DNA of 64,000 nt from Agrobacterium tumefaciens (GTDB lineage: Bacteria; Pseudomonadota; Alphaproteobacteria; Rhizobiales; Rhizobiaceae), in NCBI RefSeq assembly GCF_009649785.1, contig NZ_WJOK01000018.1:1-64000 (forward strand), in the 5' to 3' direction. This document shows positions 48,554 to 57,846 of this stretch, piece by piece (within the stretch, counting starts at the first letter, position 1; every line of letters begins with the position of its first letter). The position numbers were made by a program, and so were the translations under genes. The notes under the pieces were generated by a model that saw only the letters and a list, made by a program, of their open reading frames with translations, did no database searches and was not told the DNA's origin.

Positions 48554-50443
48554 ATGATGGCCACTAAGAAAAAAACCATTTCGGCGGATTCCAGCAATCC
48601 CACGCAGACCCTCATCAACCTCTGGCCCTACATGTGGCCGGAAGGCCGCCTTGACCTGAAAATGCGGGTAATCTGGGCGACGGCATTTCTCGTTATCGCC
48701 AAGCTGGTGCTGATCCTCGTTCCCTATTTCTTCAAATGGGCAACGGATGCGCTGAACGGCAAGCTGGACATGGTCGGGCTGGTTCCGGCCTTCCTGCTCG
48801 GTGCTGTCGCGCTTGTCATCGCCTATAATCTGACGCGGCTGATACAGGTCGGGCTCAACCAGCTGCGCGATTCGCTGTTTGCCAGCGTCGGCCAGCATGC
48901 CGTGCGCCAGCTCGCCTACCGAACCTTCGTGCACATGCACCGGCTTTCCCTGCGCTTCCATCTGGAGCGCAAGACCGGCGGGCTTTCACGGGTTATCGAG
49001 CGTGGGACCAAGGGCATCGAAACCATTGTCCGTTTCACCATTCTCAACACCGCACCGACCTTCATCGAATTCCTGCTGACGGCGATCATTTTCTGGACCT
49101 CCTACGGCTTTTCCTATGTGCTGGCCACGGTTGTCACCGTCTGGGCCTATATCTGGTTCACCGTGCGGGCCAGCAACTGGCGCATCTCCATTCGCCGCGC
49201 CATGAACGACAGCGATACCGACGCCAACACCAAGGCGATCGATTCACTGTTGAACTTCGAAACCGTCAAATATTTCGGCAATGAGGAGATGGAGGCGAAG
49301 CGCTTTGACGTCGCCATGGAGCGTTACGAAAAATCGGCGATCTCGATCTGGACGTCGCTCGGCTGGCTGAACTTCGGCCAGGGCGTGATCTTCGGCATCG
49401 GCTCCACTGTCATGATGGTGATGTCGGCGATGGCCGTGCAGCGCGGCGAGCAGACCATCGGCGATTTCGTGTTCATCAACGCGCTTCTGCTGCAGCTTTC
49501 GGTACCGCTGAACTTCATCGGTTTCGTCTATCGTGAAATTCGCCAGGGATTGACCGACATCGAACAGATGTTCGAACTTCTCGAGGTCGAGGCCGAGGTT
49601 ACCGACAGGGCGGATGCGAAGCCGCTTGTGGCCGGACCGGGTGCCATTTCCTTCCGCGACGTGTATTTCGCCTACGATCCGGAAAGACCGATCCTGAAGG
49701 GCATTTCCTTCGATGTGCCTGCGGGCAAGACGGTGGCGATCGTCGGTCCTTCGGGTGCCGGAAAATCGACGATCTCGCGGTTGCTTTATCGTTTCTACGA
49801 TATTCAGGAAGGCGCCGTCACCATCGACGGGCAGGACATTCGCGACGTGACGCAAAAGAGCCTGCGCTCGATGATCGGCATGGTGCCGCAGGATACCGTG
49901 CTGTTCAACGATACGCTCGCCTACAACATCCGTTACGGACGCCCTTCGGCAACGACCGAGGAGGTCACGGCAGCGGCGGATGCGGCCCAGATCAGCGCTT
50001 TCATCGGCAAACTGCCGGAGGGTTACGCCACCATGGTTGGCGAACGGGGCTTGAAACTTTCCGGCGGCGAAAAGCAGCGCGTGGCGATTGCCCGAACCAT
50101 TCTGAAAGCGCCGCCGATCCTCATTCTCGATGAAGCGACCTCTGCGCTGGACACCCATACGGAACAGGAAATCCAGAGCGCGCTTGATATCGTTTCGAAA
50201 AACCGCACGACGCTGGTCATCGCCCACCGCCTCTCCACCGTCATCGGCGCTGATGAAATCATCGTGCTGAAGGAAGGTTTGATCGCCGAGCGAGGAACCC
50301 ACGCCTCGCTGATGGCACAGAACGGGCTTTATGCCTCGATGTGGAGCCGCCAGCGCGAAGCCATTCGCGCAGAGGAAATGCTGCGCCATGTTCGCGAAAC
50401 CGACGATCTTGGCGTTGTGGACCGCGGCGAACCCGCGCATTGA
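48554..50443 (+). CDS. Atm1-type ABC exporter (ABCB7/HMT1 family)
   Basis: 629-residue fused permease-ATPase half-transporter working as a homodimer. Six helices occupy about 40-320. The nucleotide-binding domain has Walker [11 protein letters not shown] near 400, signature LSGGEKQRVAIART near 500 and Walker B ILILDEATSALD near 522. LINLWPYMWPEG and the NFETVKYFGNE loop are hallmarks of the Atm1/ABCB7 family, whose members export glutathione-linked sulfur or metal compounds; alphaproteobacterial Atm1 is linked to heavy-metal detoxification. I chose the ATG at 48554; GGAG lies upstream. Confidence 0.88.
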   Translation: MMATKKKTISADSSNPTQTLINLWPYMWPEGRLDLKMRVIWATAFLVIAKLVLILVPYFFKWATDALNGKLDMVGLVPAFLLGAVALVIAYNLTRLIQVGLNQLRDSLFASVGQHAVRQLAYRTFVHMHRLSLRFHLERKTGGLSRVIERGTKGIETIVRFTILNTAPTFIEFLLTAIIFWTSYGFSYVLATVVTVWAYIWFTVRASNWRISIRRAMNDSDTDANTKAIDSLLNFETVKYFGNEEMEAKRFDVAMERYEKSAISIWTSLGWLNFGQGVIFGIGSTVMMVMSAMAVQRGEQTIGDFVFINALLLQLSVPLNFIGFVYREIRQGLTDIEQMFELLEVEAEVTDRADAKPLVAGPGAISFRDVYFAYDPERPILKGISFDVPAGKTVAIVGPSGAGKSTISRLLYRFYDIQEGAVTIDGQDIRDVTQKSLRSMIGMVPQDTVLFNDTLAYNIRYGRPSATTEEVTAAADAAQISAFIGKLPEGYATMVGERGLKLSGGEKQRVAIARTILKAPPILILDEATSALDTHTEQEIQSALDIVSKNRTTLVIAHRLSTVIGADEIIVLKEGLIAERGTHASLMAQNGLYASMWSRQREAIRAEEMLRHVRETDDLGVVDRGEPAH

Positions 50444-50607
50444 CGGGCATAAACACCTGACAACAGGGCGGCACACCAACCGGACCATTGCCGGGCGGGG
50501 AGTTTGGCTGTAACCAGCTAAGCGAACTTTGTCGCATGCCCGTATGGATGATGTCGTATCACGACCATATGCAGACGCGGCAGGCGGAAACCGGAGCAAG
50601 GAAACTT

Positions 50608-51306
50608 ATGAATCTGTTCGACACCATTCGCAACACCATCGTACCGATCCACAAGGAAGGCTACGTCTTCGTGGCCGCCTTCTTCGTGGCATCGCTGGTG
50701 CTCGGCTGGATATCCGAACCGCTGTTCTGGGTCGGTCTGGTGCTGACGGCCTGGTGCGCCTACTTCTTCCGCGACCCCGAGCGCGTGACGCCGCAGGATG
50801 ACGACCTGATCATCAGCCCTGCCGATGGCAAGGTGTCCGCCATCCAGACCGTCGTTCCGCCGCTGGAGCTGGAACTCGGCAAGGAGCCGATGGTGCGCAT
50901 TTCGGTGTTCATGAACGTGTTCAACTGCCATGTGAACCGCGCGCCCGTGCGCGGTCGTATCGTCAATGTCGCCTACCGCCCCGGCCTCTTCCTCAATGCG
51001 GAAGTGGACAAGGCCTCAGAAGACAATGAGCGCAACGGCCTCGTCATCGAGACAGCGCATGGCAAGGTTGGCGTGGTGCAGATTGCCGGCATGGTCGCCC
51101 GCCGTATCGTCTGCTGGGTCAAGCCGAATGAACCAGTTGATGCCGGCGAGCGTTTCGGTCTTATCCGTTTCGGTTCGCGCCTCGATATCTTCCTTCCCGA
51201 AGGTTTTCAGCCGCGCGTTTCGGTGGGCCAGACGGCAATTGCCGGCGAAACGGTTCTGGCCGAGTTCGGCTCCGCCAAGGGTCCGGTCCTTAGCCGTCGC
51301 GGCTGA
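50608..51306 (+). CDS. psd: Phosphatidylserine decarboxylase
   Basis: Membrane-bound pyruvoyl enzyme that turns phosphatidylserine into phosphatidylethanolamine; 232 residues, the short bacterial form. Helices lie near residues 20-50. The cleavage site that makes the pyruvoyl group is the Gly-Ser in [11 protein letters not shown] near residue 190. Conserved [11 protein letters not shown] and [13 protein letters not shown] are also present. I chose the ATG at 50608 with AAGGAAAC upstream; the longer frame is unlike the family. It is followed 23 bp later by pssA, giving the two successive steps of PE synthesis. Confidence 0.93.
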   Translation: MNLFDTIRNTIVPIHKEGYVFVAAFFVASLVLGWISEPLFWVGLVLTAWCAYFFRDPERVTPQDDDLIISPADGKVSAIQTVVPPLELELGKEPMVRISVFMNVFNCHVNRAPVRGRIVNVAYRPGLFLNAEVDKASEDNERNGLVIETAHGKVGVVQIAGMVARRIVCWVKPNEPVDAGERFGLIRFGSRLDIFLPEGFQPRVSVGQTAIAGETVLAEFGSAKGPVLSRRG

Positions 51307-51329
51307 CGAAAACAGGAAGGGCATGCGCC

Positions 51330-52199
51330 ATGGAAACGCCGATCTCGGAGCCGCAACAGAACGGAAAACATGAGGGCCGCAACGACAGCGGCCGTGGGCC
51401 GCGCCTGAGGGAAATTCCCTTTCGCCTCGTGATACCCAACCTCATCACCGTTCTGGCCATCTGCGCGGGCTTGAGCGGCGTGCGCCTTGCCATTGAAGGC
51501 CGGTTCGAGCTGGCCGTGGGCATGGTGCTCCTTGCCGCCTTCCTCGACGGCATCGACGGGCGCATCGCCCGGATGATGAAGGCGACATCCAAATTCGGCG
51601 AACAGATGGATAGTCTGGCCGACATCGTCAATTTCGGCGTCGCCCCTGCCCTCGTCGTCTATATCTATATGCTCGATCAGGCGCGTTCGATCGGCTGGAT
51701 CGCCGCCCTCATCTACGTGATTGCCGCAGGCCTTCGTCTGGCGCGCTTCAATGTCATGATCGAGCGCCCGGTGAAGGCGCCGTGGCAGAACGAATTTTTC
51801 GTGGGCGTTCCGGCGCCGATGGGCGCCATGCTGGTGCTTCTGCCTGTTTATCTCGGCTTCCTTGGTGTCGAGCCGGGCAAGCCCTTCGCCTATATCGCCG
51901 CCGCCTACACCGTGTTGATCGGTTATCTTCTCATCAGCCGCCTGCCGGTCTGGTCGGGGAAGTCAGGTACCAGCCGCATTCGCCGCGATCTGGTGCTGCC
52001 GATGATCCTCGTCGTCGTTCTTTACGTCGCGATGCTGATGAGCTTCACCTGGGAGGTACTGGTTCTGACGGTTGCTGCCTATCTCGTGTTCATCCCCATC
52101 AGCGCTCGCCTCTGGCACCGCCGTTATGGCACGCTGACGATTGAGGAAGACGCGCATGACGACGCCAATGGCGGCAACGGCCTAGATCGCGGTATTTGA
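51330..52199 (+). CDS. pssA: CDP-diacylglycerol-serine O-phosphatidyltransferase
   Basis: Joins serine to CDP-diacylglycerol, giving the substrate of Psd; 289 residues with about seven helices. The CDP-alcohol phosphotransferase motif is complete: DGIDGRIARMMKATSKFGEQMDSLAD, near residues 72-97, with D-G...A-R...G...D...D spacing. A polar N-terminus (about 1-30) precedes the first helix. Type II PssA is the usual form in alphaproteobacteria. Confidence 0.92.
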   Translation: METPISEPQQNGKHEGRNDSGRGPRLREIPFRLVIPNLITVLAICAGLSGVRLAIEGRFELAVGMVLLAAFLDGIDGRIARMMKATSKFGEQMDSLADIVNFGVAPALVVYIYMLDQARSIGWIAALIYVIAAGLRLARFNVMIERPVKAPWQNEFFVGVPAPMGAMLVLLPVYLGFLGVEPGKPFAYIAAAYTVLIGYLLISRLPVWSGKSGTSRIRRDLVLPMILVVVLYVAMLMSFTWEVLVLTVAAYLVFIPISARLWHRRYGTLTIEEDAHDDANGGNGLDRGI

Positions 52200-52371
52200 A
52201 ACCGCAGGTATTATTTTTCTCCCCCGAGCCGTCGTTTGACGTGACACAAAATGTCGCAGCCCGAAAAGCGGGCTTCGCTTTCTTTCGCCTCGAATCCGTC
52301 AAGATTACCCACGAGAGAAGTAGCTCACACGTATCGAAACGGCGATTGACGTGAATTGTGGAGAAAGAGAA

Positions 52372-52503
52372 ATGACGAACGAGACGAAGGCACAGCCGCA
52401 GGCGAAGCCCGACCTCAACAGCCACTACCGACCGCTCGGACTGAAGGCCGTTGCGGCCGCAGCCCTGATGCTGAAGCGCAAGCCCGCCGCCAAAACCGCT
52501 TGA
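52372..52503 (+). CDS. Small basic protein, 43 residues
   Basis: Short reading frame MTNETKAQPQAKPDLNSHYR...KRKPAAKTA, preceded by GGAGAAAGAGAA, a good ribosome binding site 6-7 bp from the ATG. The C-terminal part has an alanine-rich stretch (KAVAAAALMLKRK) that could form a short amphipathic or membrane-peripheral helix. No family is recognised. It lies 172 bp after pssA with its own upstream region. Confidence 0.6.
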   Translation: MTNETKAQPQAKPDLNSHYRPLGLKAVAAAALMLKRKPAAKTA

Positions 52504-52905
52504 AAAAATTCGCTTTTCTTGAAAGAACAGCATCCAAGGCCTCGCAGACTTTGCGATGGTAACGGTCAATCCGAAAAAACATCCGGATAAATGTGCGGCG
52601 CTAATATTAGCGCCGTCTCCATTTGTGCGGCCCCCATCGAGAACCGCAAAACCGGCCTGTTTTATAAAACTTCCCGATCTGTAACGAAGCTGCAACCAAA
52701 ACGAAGTAAAGTATTCGACTTCCACGGGACGACTGTACGGATAGTCTCGCATCGACTACTGAGCATCAAAAAAATTTCTACTTTAGCGATTCTTCCTGCT
52801 ACAGCGAACAAGGCCGATTTTCGATGCCGTTGACAGGCGGTATCGGACCAATTCGGATGTTGCGGGAAAACCAACGAAGACGGGCCATGGGGGGCTTCAT
52901 ACGGC
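52504..52905. other. Intergenic region before the REC-REC-GGDEF gene
   Basis: 402 bp without a supported gene. It contains a 20-bp perfect palindrome (listed next), then an AT-richer stretch (about 52670-52800) that should hold the promoter of the downstream gene. Nothing else is recognisable. Confidence 0.4.
52596..52615. promoter_or_regulatory. 20-bp perfect palindrome
   Basis: CGGCGCTAAT-ATTAGCGCCG is perfectly self-complementary with no loop. With no spacer it resembles a dimeric regulator's operator more than a terminator, and no T-run follows. It lies 93 bp after the 43-residue gene and 290 bp before the response-regulator gene. Confidence 0.45.
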
Positions 52906-54198
52906 ATGCAGGATAAAATCCTTCTGATTGAAGATTCCGTTGCTCTTTCCATGCTGCTGAAGTCGCGGCTTTCGGAGGAAACGCCAGCCGAAGTGATCCA
53001 TTGTGACAGCATGGCGCAGGCCGATATTCTGCTGCGCGCCCATGATTTCACGCTGGCACTCACCGGTCTCAATCTTCCCGATGCGCCGAAGGGTGAAATT
53101 CTCGCACTTCTTGCCGACCACAAGGTGCCGGCGATCGTCTTCACCGCCACGGTGGATGAGGAGGCGCGCAAGCGCTACGCCGAAAAGAAGATCATCGACT
53201 ACATCGTCAAGGATGGCCATCGCACCGTTGATGCCGTGGTGAAAACGGTCGACCGGATTTTGACCAACAGACTGTTTTCCGTGCTGGTAGTGGATGACGT
53301 GCGGACGGCGCGTTCCGGCCTCGTGGAAATCCTCGAACGGCAGAATTTCAGGGTCAGCGAAGCCCATTCGGGCAAGCAGGCGCTGGAAATCCTGTCGCAG
53401 GATCCATCGATTCAGCTTGTCATCACCGATTACCATATGCCTGACATGGACGGCTACGAGCTGACGCGCCGCATCCGCGACAGCCGTTCCTCGGAAGACC
53501 TGCGGGTCATCGGCATCTCGTCCTCCACGGACCGGCTGCTTTCGGCAAGCTTCCTCAAGGCCGGGGCATCGGATTTCGTCTACCGTCCCTTCGTGCCGGA
53601 AGAATTGCAGTGCCGCATCGACAACAATATCGAAACGCTGAAACAGCTGAAACGGCTGCGTGAACTGGCAGAGCGGGATCATCTCACCGGTCTGCCGAAC
53701 CGCCGCTCCTTCTTCGAGCGTACGCGGGCGCTGATGGACGTCATCAACGACAATGACGAGAACGGCGCAGTCGCCATTCTCGACATCGACCATTTCAAGA
53801 AGATCAACGACACGCTGGGGCATGATGCCGGCGACAGGGCGCTGAAGAAGCTTGCCGAACTGCTGCACGACATGTGCCATGAGCAGCGCCACATTCCCGC
53901 GCGCCTTGGCGGCGAGGAATTCGCCGTGTTCCTGCGCGGGCTCAATGCGCATGCTGCCTATCAATTCTGCGAGGAGCTGCGCGGCGCCGTCGAAAAGAAC
54001 GGCCGCCAGCTGAGCGGCAGCAGCCTGGCGCTGACGATTTCGCTCGGCGTCGTGGAAATCGAAAAGGGCGAACCCTTCGACAATCAGCTCAATGCCGCAG
54101 ACCAGCTGCTCTACCTCGCCAAGGCGAACGGCCGCAACCGCGTCTATTCCGACATCATGATCCAGGAAGGCCTGCAGAAAATCGGGCGGAACGGGTAA
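52906..54198 (+). CDS. PleD-like response regulator with two REC domains and GGDEF
   Basis: 430-residue predicted diguanylate cyclase. REC1 (about 1-120) keeps the acidic pair E9-D10, but the phosphoacceptor position (residue 54, TGLNLPD) is Gly instead of Asp. REC2 (about 123-245) is canonical with the Asp in LVITDYHMPDMDG. The GGDEF domain follows with DHLTGLPNRRSFF (about 260) and active site RLGGEEF (about 340). No RxxD inhibitory site precedes GGEEF. The layout is that of Caulobacter PleD, a polar-development regulator. Phosphorylation of REC2 would promote dimerisation and c-di-GMP synthesis. Confidence 0.88.
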   Translation: MQDKILLIEDSVALSMLLKSRLSEETPAEVIHCDSMAQADILLRAHDFTLALTGLNLPDAPKGEILALLADHKVPAIVFTATVDEEARKRYAEKKIIDYIVKDGHRTVDAVVKTVDRILTNRLFSVLVVDDVRTARSGLVEILERQNFRVSEAHSGKQALEILSQDPSIQLVITDYHMPDMDGYELTRRIRDSRSSEDLRVIGISSSTDRLLSASFLKAGASDFVYRPFVPEELQCRIDNNIETLKQLKRLRELAERDHLTGLPNRRSFFERTRALMDVINDNDENGAVAILDIDHFKKINDTLGHDAGDRALKKLAELLHDMCHEQRHIPARLGGEEFAVFLRGLNAHAAYQFCEELRGAVEKNGRQLSGSSLALTISLGVVEIEKGEPFDNQLNAADQLLYLAKANGRNRVYSDIMIQEGLQKIGRNG

Positions 54199-54273
54199 GA
54201 CGGGCGCAGGATGGGCAACTGTGGAGTGACCGGGTCGATCCGCGATGACCAGCCTCGAATGCCAGCAAGCACA

Positions 54274-55035
54274 TCAGAACAATGACATCTGGCCATCATC
54301 CTTAGGTAGCCTTATTTTCGCGAGCGGCGCGCTTTCCGGCACCGGCTCGATAAGGTCAGCGCCGACATTGGCGACCTTGTTGACCTTGTCCGATACCGGG
54401 ATCATCTCGAAAAAATCATCTTGAACCGGGCGCATCAGGTCAGCCACCTCGCGCGGCTCCTGCGTCTTGCAATCCAGCCAGCGGCTGAAATCCTCCGGCG
54501 CGATTACCACCGGCATACGGTCGTGAATGCGGCCGATCGCGGCGTTGGCAGCGGTGGTTAGGATGGCGCCGGTATCGACCTCGGACCCGTCAGCGGAAGA
54601 CCACGTCTCCATGAGGCCGGCAAAGGCGACGATGCCGCCGTTCTTCGGGCGGATGAAATAGGGCTGCGGCTTGCCGCCCTCCTCCTTCGGCGGGCGGCGC
54701 CATTCGTAAAAGCCGGTGGCAGGCACCAGCACTCGGCGATGGCGCATGGCAGCTCGAAAGGATGCCTTGCCGATGGCCGTTTCCGAACGCGCATTGATGA
54801 GGAGGGGAAAATCCTTCGGGTCCTTGACCCAGCCGGGCAGAAAACCCCAGCGCACCAGCATGGCCCGACGGTTGGGCAGGTTACTGCCGCGCTCCTGCCG
54901 TTCACCCTCCAGCACGATCAGGATCGGCTGTGTGGGCGCGATGTTGAAACGGGCAGGAAAATCTTCAAGGCCGATCAGGTCAAGATAATCGGCAATCTCT
55001 TCCGGTGTCGCTTTGAGCACGAAACGTCCGCACAT
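54274..55035 (-). CDS. SRAP domain protein (YedK/HMCES family)
   Basis: 253-residue SOS-response-associated peptidase family protein. It begins MCGRF, with the catalytic Cys2 that becomes N-terminal and forms a DNA-protein crosslink with abasic sites in single-stranded DNA. Also present are NIAPTQP (about 35-41), LINARSETA (about 90-98), VPATGFYEWRR (about 118-128, catalytic Glu) and IHDRMPVVI (about 174-182, catalytic His). It shields abasic sites at replication forks. The ATG at 55035 is fixed by the need for Cys at position 2. Confidence 0.92.
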   Translation of the reverse strand: MCGRFVLKATPEEIADYLDLIGLEDFPARFNIAPTQPILIVLEGERQERGSNLPNRRAMLVRWGFLPGWVKDPKDFPLLINARSETAIGKASFRAAMRHRRVLVPATGFYEWRRPPKEEGGKPQPYFIRPKNGGIVAFAGLMETWSSADGSEVDTGAILTTAANAAIGRIHDRMPVVIAPEDFSRWLDCKTQEPREVADLMRPVQDDFFEMIPVSDKVNKVANVGADLIEPVPESAPLAKIRLPKDDGQMSLF

Positions 55036-55045
55036 CGTCTGCTCC

Positions 55046-55369
55046 TCAGGCCCGGGGACCGAATAAAATGATAGCCGTGCCCGCGAGGCAGACGGCACCG
55101 CCAGCGATATCCCATCTATCCGGTACTTGCCCCTCGACGCCCCAGAGCCAGAGAAGCGATGCGGCAATGTAAATCCCGCCATAGGCGGCATAGGCCCTGC
55201 CCGCGGTCTCGGTCGGCACCAGCGTCAAAGCCCAGGCGAAAGCGGCGAGCGCCAGCATGCCTGGCAGCAATATCCAGCCCGTCTTGCCAAGCTTCAGCCA
55301 GACCCAGAAGGAAAAGCAACCGGCGATTTCCGCAACAGCCGCCAGGGCATAAATAAGATAGACCTTCAT
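55046..55369 (-). CDS. UPF0060 (YnfA) family membrane protein
   Basis: 107-residue protein with four predicted helices filling most of its length, matching UPF0060/Ynf[24 protein letters not shown] at the start and [24 protein letters not shown] in the middle. Its topology is like small multidrug resistance proteins; transport is unproven. The start at 55369 gives the family length. It ends 10 bp before the SRAP gene on the same strand and is divergent from the NUDIX gene. Confidence 0.85.
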   Translation of the reverse strand: MKVYLIYALAAVAEIAGCFSFWVWLKLGKTGWILLPGMLALAAFAWALTLVPTETAGRAYAAYGGIYIAASLLWLWGVEGQVPDRWDIAGGAVCLAGTAIILFGPRA

Positions 55370-55475
55370 TCCACCGTCTTCTGCGTGCACAATCGATCCG
55401 ATTCTCGAATATACCATCGGTATTCCCGGACCAATATAGACAGGCCCAAGACGGCTGAAACAAGCGAAACCATTC

Positions 55476-55892
55476 ATGACCCTTCGTATCAAGCCCCGCC
55501 CCGCCTCCTCCGCCATCGTCCGGAATGGAGATCGGCTGCTGCTCGTGCGCCGTATAAATCCGCCGTCGAAAGACATGTTCGCATTTCCGGGCGGGCGCGG
55601 CGAAGAGGGTGAAACGCCAGCCGAGACGGCGCTGCGCGAACTTCAGGAGGAAACCGGTATCGTCGCGCGTAAACCGCAGCTGTTTGCGACCTATGACCTG
55701 CCGTCGCACGACCCCGAGGGTGCGCTGACGAGCCACTATTTCCTCTCCGTCTTTACCGTGGAAACGGATGCGGACCCGGCGGTGACGGCGGCCGACGACG
55801 CGGCGGATGCGGGCTGGTTCACATTGTCGGAAATCCGCCGGTTGCCGGCACCGGAAAGCGTCGTCGAATGCGCCGAACGGCTGCTTGCATGA
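55476..55892 (+). CDS. NUDIX hydrolase
   Basis: 138-residue pyrophosphohydrolase. The Nudix box is complete: [23 protein letters not shown] (about 41-63), matching G-x5-E-x7-R-E-x2-E-E-x-G. The substrate is a nucleoside diphosphate derivative; possibilities include ADP-ribose or oxidised nucleotides, and sequence does not decide. It is the first gene of a rightward run of small genes. Confidence 0.85.
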   Translation: MTLRIKPRPASSAIVRNGDRLLLVRRINPPSKDMFAFPGGRGEEGETPAETALRELQEETGIVARKPQLFATYDLPSHDPEGALTSHYFLSVFTVETDADPAVTAADDAADAGWFTLSEIRRLPAPESVVECAERLLA

Positions 55893-56052
55893 TTGCCAGC
55901 CAGCCAGAATCGCTATTATCTAGAGGATGTCGCGCAACACTGTGCAGCAGTTTTGCGATAACGAGATGATATAGACCTAAAGCTGACGGGGCGGTCTGAA
56001 AGGCCGCGATGGCTTCAGGACCAATCCGCCCGCCGGGTGTTCACGAGTATGT

Positions 56053-56511
56053 GTGGGGCAGAATAAAATTTTGATACGGCCAACCATTTTCCTGTCTTTT
56101 TTCCTGACCATGCTTGCACCCGCCGGGCAAGACGGCGTCGCTCATGCGCAGTCTTCGAAGGCTGCTTCCAGTGAGGTTCGCCCGCCGGAAGCACAACCGC
56201 CCAAACCCGCTCCCTATGACGACAGGCTGGCACGGCTGTCGGAGATATTGGGGGCGGTGCAATATCTGAGAACCCTGTGCCCTTCCTCCGGTCCGGAGGA
56301 CTGGCGCAAATCGATGAGCGATCTTCTGGCGGCCGATACGGCCAACGAACCTGAAAGGCGCCAGCGCATGACGGCTGCATTCAACCGTGGATATCGTTCC
56401 TTTGCGGCCATCCACAGCAGTTGCACACGCGCCGCCGTCATGGCAGAAGAGGGCTACCGTAACGAAGGGGCAACACTCGCCCAGGAAATTGCGTCCAGGT
56501 TCGGAAATTAG
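56053..56511 (+). CDS. Secreted TIGR02301-like protein
   Basis: 152 residues. A signal peptide is likely (IRPTIFLSFFLTMLAPAG..., cleavage near HAQSS, about residue 33). The mature helical domain (YDDRLARLSEILGAVQYLRTLC to the end) has two conserved-looking cysteines that could form a disulfide. It resembles the TIGR02301 family of uncharacterised alphaproteobacterial proteins; I am moderately sure of that. The start is GTG at 56053; a TTG at 56081 in a nearby position would also allow a signal peptide. Function unknown. Confidence 0.6.
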   Translation: MGQNKILIRPTIFLSFFLTMLAPAGQDGVAHAQSSKAASSEVRPPEAQPPKPAPYDDRLARLSEILGAVQYLRTLCPSSGPEDWRKSMSDLLAADTANEPERRQRMTAAFNRGYRSFAAIHSSCTRAAVMAEEGYRNEGATLAQEIASRFGN

Positions 56512-56616
56512 CGGATTGTTAACCTCTTTTCGCCGCAGCCCGTGCCGTTTTGATAAAAGGCTGCTAGTGTTGTTAACAGGGTGGTAAGGACTTGCCCGCC
56601 CTGTCGAGGATGAAAA

Positions 56617-56874
56617 ATGCAGACGAGCCGTAACGAAATCGACGACATGATCGTGCATGAAAAGATGCAGGTCGCTCTGGAACACCAGAACGAGGCATGG
56701 GCTGACGGCATGGCCGACGGCATCGAGCCGGAGATCATCGCCGATGCCGCAATCGCTCTGGCCATGCGCGAAACCATCCGTATGCACGGCGAAGCCGGTG
56801 CTGAAGCAATGCTGGAATCGCTGCGCCAGCGCATGCTTGAAGGCGAATTTTCCCCGCAGCGCGTGATACAGTAA
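56617..56874 (+). CDS. Small acidic hypothetical protein
   Basis: 85-residue, mostly helical, acidic protein (MQTSRNEIDDMIVHEKMQV...). No membrane segment or known motif is seen. The ribosome binding site is weak (GAGGATGAAAA), but position, codon use and tight spacing to the next gene (14 bp) support it as real. Two TTGTTAAC copies (56516, 56570) lie upstream. Function unknown. Confidence 0.6.
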   Translation: MQTSRNEIDDMIVHEKMQVALEHQNEAWADGMADGIEPEIIADAAIALAMRETIRMHGEAGAEAMLESLRQRMLEGEFSPQRVIQ

Positions 56875-56888
56875 AGTCGGGGTCTGTC

Positions 56889-57656
56889 ATGTCTTGCCTG
56901 AGCAAGGGGCTTTTGCGCTCTTCCGCCATGCTGTCCATCTTGGCTGCCTTGACCGCCGGGTCCATTGGCTTGCCCAGCCGCGCCTTTGCGCTTTCCGAGC
57001 TGAAACCCGCACAAAATACCGAAGGCGAGCCGCAAGCCCAAAGTGGCGAACAGCCGCAACGGCCCCAGGCTCCTGAGCCCGACGAGATCGAAGGTGATTC
57101 GGACGGCATTCCCCTGCCCGACCCTCTGGTCGACCGTTCCGCCGGTCAATCGACCCAGCAACCCGCCAAGCCGGGCAATACGCCGGAAATGTCGGTCGTT
57201 ATCGAGCATGATATTTCAAAGGCGCCGGAAGCTGTACGCAAGCTTCGCCAGCAGATCATCGACGCCGCCTCGTCGGGCGATATCGAAAAACTGCGGCCTT
57301 TCATCGCCGCCAGCGACAAGCAGTTCCGTATCGACGGCAATGACAGCGACGACCCGATCGCAGCGCTGAAAAGCTATTCCGGCGATCCGGACGGTCTGGA
57401 AGTGCTGGCGATCATCATCGATCTGCTTTCCACGGGTTATGCCCATGTCGACGCCGGCACCCCGGATGAAGCCTATGTTTTCCCCTATTTCTCCGGAAAG
57501 CCGCTCAATACGCTGACCGCGCCGGAAAAGGTCGAGCTGCTGCGCATCATCACGGCGGGCGATCTGGCTGATATGCAGGAATACGGTAATTACAGCTTTT
57601 ACCGCATCGGCATTTCGCCCGATGGCAAGTGGAAGTTCTTCACCGCCGGCGATTGA
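56889..57656 (+). CDS. Periplasmic hypothetical protein
   Basis: 255 residues. A signal peptide (about 1-34, ending SRAFA-LS) is followed by a Pro/Gln/Glu-rich disordered stretch (about 36-95) and a folded domain (about 100-255) with VRKLRQQIIDAASSGDIEKLRPFI and DGLEVLAIIIDLLSTGYAHVD. No named family is recognised with confidence. It probably acts in the periplasm together with, or just after, the small gene upstream. Confidence 0.65.
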   Translation: MSCLSKGLLRSSAMLSILAALTAGSIGLPSRAFALSELKPAQNTEGEPQAQSGEQPQRPQAPEPDEIEGDSDGIPLPDPLVDRSAGQSTQQPAKPGNTPEMSVVIEHDISKAPEAVRKLRQQIIDAASSGDIEKLRPFIAASDKQFRIDGNDSDDPIAALKSYSGDPDGLEVLAIIIDLLSTGYAHVDAGTPDEAYVFPYFSGKPLNTLTAPEKVELLRIITAGDLADMQEYGNYSFYRIGISPDGKWKFFTAGD

Positions 57657-57846
57657 TCGCGCGGCGGTGCTTGCCGTTCTTTTGCAAAAATCCTAACTGT
57701 GCGGCATGAGCAATTCAGCAGAAGCGCATCGCGGTTCTGCAAATGGAACTGCGCGAAAACAAAAAGAGAGCATTTCTGCAGATTGCCTCGGGCAGCCCTC
57801 AGCGACCCTGGCCGGAAATGCTTTCGATGAACCGAACGGTGATGCC

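Noticed and set aside
56516-56577. Two TTGTTAAC copies as possible CtrA sites
   Set aside because: Neither is followed by TTAA at seven bases; the second has GTAA there, one mismatch, which is too weak to call.
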